A stretch of 52,848 nucleotides of DNA from an uncultured Prevotella sp. (GTDB lineage Bacteria > Bacteroidota > Bacteroidia > Bacteroidales > Bacteroidaceae): the NCBI GenBank assembly GCA_905235325.1, contig CAJOLE010000013.1, positions 1 through 52,848 of the forward strand, in the 5' to 3' direction. Position 1 is the first letter of the stretch; each line of letters begins with the position of its first letter. Shown here in pieces: positions 52,101 through 52,848 of this stretch. The notes under the pieces were generated by a model that was not told the DNA's origin, did not search any database, and saw nothing but the letters and a program-made list of their open reading frames with translations. The position numbers were made by a program, and so were the translations under genes.

Positions 52101-52412
52101 GACGGTCTCTGCCAGCTGCTGGGTTGCCTCGTTCATCGTTATGTGCAGGGTGCTCTGTCCTTTCACCGCAACCTGATACGGCTCCATGCCGACGTAGCGG
52201 AACAGCAGGATGGCATTCTCGCTGTCTGTCGTCACCTCGAACCGACCGTCAAGATTGGTCACCGTTTGGTGCTTGCCGTTCTTGACGGAAACGCTGACGC
52301 CCGTCAGCGGATCTCCCTTGCTGTCAGTCACCACGCCCGACACCGTGCGCTGCGCACAGGCCGGCGCAACAGTGAGAAACAGCATCAACAAAAAGGATAG
52401 CAGTATCTTCAT
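49131..52412 (-). CDS. SusC/RagA-family TonB-linked outer-membrane transporter
   Basis: A 1093-residue outer-membrane channel. In order: signal peptide (APACAQ, about 1-21); CarboxypepD_reg-like domain (about 22-105, 'VSGVVTDSKGDPLTGVSV', seen in part); TonB-dependent plug (about 110-225, with 'SALEGQVAGLRM', 'VLRGRGTFSSDVGTNPLIVVDD' and 'DVESVTVLKDAAAASIYGALAANGVIVV', seen in parts); and a 22-strand barrel ending in SVSF. No N-terminal signalling (STN) domain is present, so no anti-sigma partner is expected. Paired with susD below, it imports an oligomer cut by surface enzymes. Confidence 0.95.
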   Translation of the reverse strand: MKILLSFLLMLFLTVAPACAQRTVSGVVTDSKGDPLTGVSVSVKNGKHQTVTNLDGRFEVTTDSENAILLFRYVGMEPYQVAVKGQSTLHITMNEATQQLAETVVVSTGYQKLSRERSTAAFGFVDSTKLNRIMHKDILSALEGQVAGLRMDINPNTGESSPVLRGRGTFSSDVGTNPLIVVDDMATNLTLNEINPYDVESVTVLKDAAAASIYGALAANGVIVVTTKQGKTGKTAVHVNADWFISTKPKLDDMHYASSGDIIDYETEVYNNRVANKGSVALMFSDLKNNYYSPLYQLYRDRDEGRITADEADKTLAQWRNNDFYNEYRDNVWRTSLTQRYNVSLSQASNGNSHFASFNYEHDRNRIQNDRSNAFTLYYKSTFKLAKWLNVKVGLDARLAKSTAPDGGYNSYNIQEPYARIKDDDGHLVYTPYVNIGGYAGSALNGSRIREVQGTEGLMPYTFNVLESIDESLTDSRRVRMRPFVNAEAKLFKWFKYNIMYQYEWAQNRSETYDDPNSYRMRMTHNAFIDKDAGCLLPAGGRYMQLANNTYRYTLRNQIGFDKSFDQSKHNVNAIMGLEFRENKSPRLVNQLLYGYNETALTSVRMDWASLNTTGWQSLVYDNKLTYGGLAPSQTETRHRYASFYANVGYNYLYRYNLTASIRWDEADLFGLDTKDQHHPLWSVGAGWNISEEAFMKGIAWIDYMKLRMTYGVNGNVDQSSTTYFVARYRTLSTDPTNTQYLSYSDDNLPNPKLRWEKTSTLNVGIDFRLLNNIISGSLEFYNRVGDDLLVRKYLDPTVGASQRVINNGRMRNRGVELSLTGNIIRKGDWNFSTTLNMAYNKNKLLKVEHAPTDIASSFISSPANFFIEGTSYNTLWAYHLDRVENGYPVITDANGNDMVTFDADGRPTVNTKTMYGTDALVNCGTLTPTYNGSLTLNLSWRELELNTMLVFAGGNKLRLDALDMNAYDINTDVMNSRWTAQDGEGKVRTFADIPSDLQTYASTLSDWWRNSDAHVKHADYIKLRSINVAYHLPEPIYRRLHLSDARLTLQLNNLFTWCAAGHDIDPESYTPNSATRTLPQPTTYTLGLSVSF

Positions 52413-52440
52413 ATGGTCATTACTACAATGTTTTTGGGCA

Positions 52441-52448
52441 CAAAATTA
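52441..52448 (-). promoter_or_regulatory. -7 box of the SusC/SusD locus
   Basis: TAATTTTG on the minus strand, 28 bases upstream of the susC ATG. Confidence 0.55.
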
Positions 52449-52531
52449 CAAAAAAATTTTCAAAGGTATAAAATATTTCTAACAAAATTTGTAAAACAGC
52501 TTGCTTGGCGTGCCAGTTTATTAGATACTGA

Positions 52532-52620
52532 CCCCACCCCCGCCCCTCCGAAGCAGAGGAGGGGCAGGGGTGGGGCCAGTAAATACTTCCCCCCCACCCC
52601 TCCCAAAGCCGGGAGGGGCG
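52532..52620. repeat. Two C/G-rich palindromes
   Basis: Hairpin 1 at 52532-52575 has an 18-pair stem of CCCCACCCCCGCCCCTCC against its complement, with one mismatch and an eight-base loop. Hairpin 2 at about 52591-52624 has about 14 pairs of CCCCCACCCCTCCC. They separate the small peptide gene from the susC promoter and could end the upstream minus-strand transcript. Confidence 0.8.
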
Positions 52621-52634
52621 GGGGGAGAGGGGGA

Positions 52635-52781
52635 CTATTCGTCCCAATCGGAGTCGTCGGAGCGCGAGAACTGCGTCCCGGTCGTGTCCTCGTAGACGTC
52701 TAAGCTGCCTGCCAGTATATGGCCGTCTTGGCAGATGGTTTCCGTCATTACCGTCGGCTGCTCATATTTTTTCTTGTCCAT
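52635..52781 (-). CDS. 48-residue peptide with LAGS motif
   Basis: A short gene: start ATG at 52779-52781 and stop TAG at 52635-52637. The peptide starts MDKKKYEQPTVMTETICQ and continues DGHILAGSLDVYEDTTG, ending acidic (SRSDDSDWDE). The layout, K-Y-x-x-P near the N-terminus and LAGS about 25 residues later followed by a polar acidic tail, is one I recall from many small Bacteroidales proteins of unknown function. There is no signal peptide. It lies 15 bases after the end of the next gene upstream (52797-52848), so they are probably one transcript. Confidence 0.6.
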   Translation of the reverse strand: MDKKKYEQPTVMTETICQDGHILAGSLDVYEDTTGTQFSRSDDSDWDE

Positions 52782-52796
52782 AGTCGTTCGAAGTGT

Positions 52797-52848
52797 TTAG
52801 CGTTTGACGATTTTCTTTCCGTTCACGATGTAGAGGCCCTTCTGCGGC
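52797..52848 (-). CDS. C-terminal end of a secreted protein (cut by window edge)
   Basis: The frame ends PQKGLYIVNGKKIVKR and TAA. This is the same type of C-terminal tail as in the proteins at 1-3309 and 46808-47593. Only the tail is in the window, so the protein itself cannot be identified. Confidence 0.75.
   Translation of the reverse strand, partial: PQKGLYIVNGKKIVKR

Overview
The window looks like the chromosome of a Bacteroidales bacterium, most likely a GC-rich member of the Prevotellaceae. Nearly every transcription unit is preceded by the Bacteroidetes -7 box TAnnTTTG(C) and lacks a strong Shine-Dalgarno sequence. The gene set also fits: a SusC/SusD pair, GldH, PurH split into two genes, a GxxExxY protein, and secreted proteins ending in a 'G-[IL]-[YV]-[IV]-V-x-G-K-[KV]' tail. 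Almost all of it is ordinary core genome, tightly packed; there is no prophage, integrase, transposase or CRISPR array.

Layout. 1-3309: 3' part of a large secreted pectinesterase. 3379-7083: metF, holB, ricT, gldH (+). 7096-8145: a PD-(D/E)XK protein with a tetrapeptide-repeat tail (-). 8551-14990: purH (cyclohydrolase half), mreB, mreC, mreD, mrdA, rodA, one cell-shape operon (-). 15149-17077: gph, a small outer-membrane barrel, tRNA-Met, a START-like protein. 17119-19227: secreted Ig-like repeat protein with a dockerin-like end. 19969-22077: rplS, AICAR transformylase (the other PurH half) and two small genes. 22111-24686: nadK and an ABC exporter (-), divergent from a DJ-1 protein. 25343-26606: two minisatellite arrays around a GxxExxY gene, then ispD-recG. 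29905-32978: two cell-wall hydrolases, CapA-like protein, greA (+). 33056-34645: HerA-like ATPase (-). 34787-41102: lplA-gcvT-gcvH-gcvPA-gcvPB-lpd, a complete glycine cleavage operon with its own lipoate ligase (-). 41148-42056: panE. 42665-44285: a 5'-nucleotidase split into two genes. 44315-52412: a SusC/SusD uptake locus with a zinc metalloprotease (-). 52635-52848: a 48-residue peptide gene and the very end of another secreted protein (-).

The most unusual content is between the genes. All six gaps longer than 300 bases hold repeats. Four of them hold related copies of a composite element made of a 21-bp tandem array, a foldable core and a roughly 28-bp inverted-repeat hairpin. The other two are GTCCG-rich minisatellites lying in opposite orientation on either side of the GxxExxY gene. 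C/G-rich palindromes and short 8-9 bp repeats occupy several smaller gaps, and one palindrome pair has been drawn into the coding ends of gcvPB and lpd.
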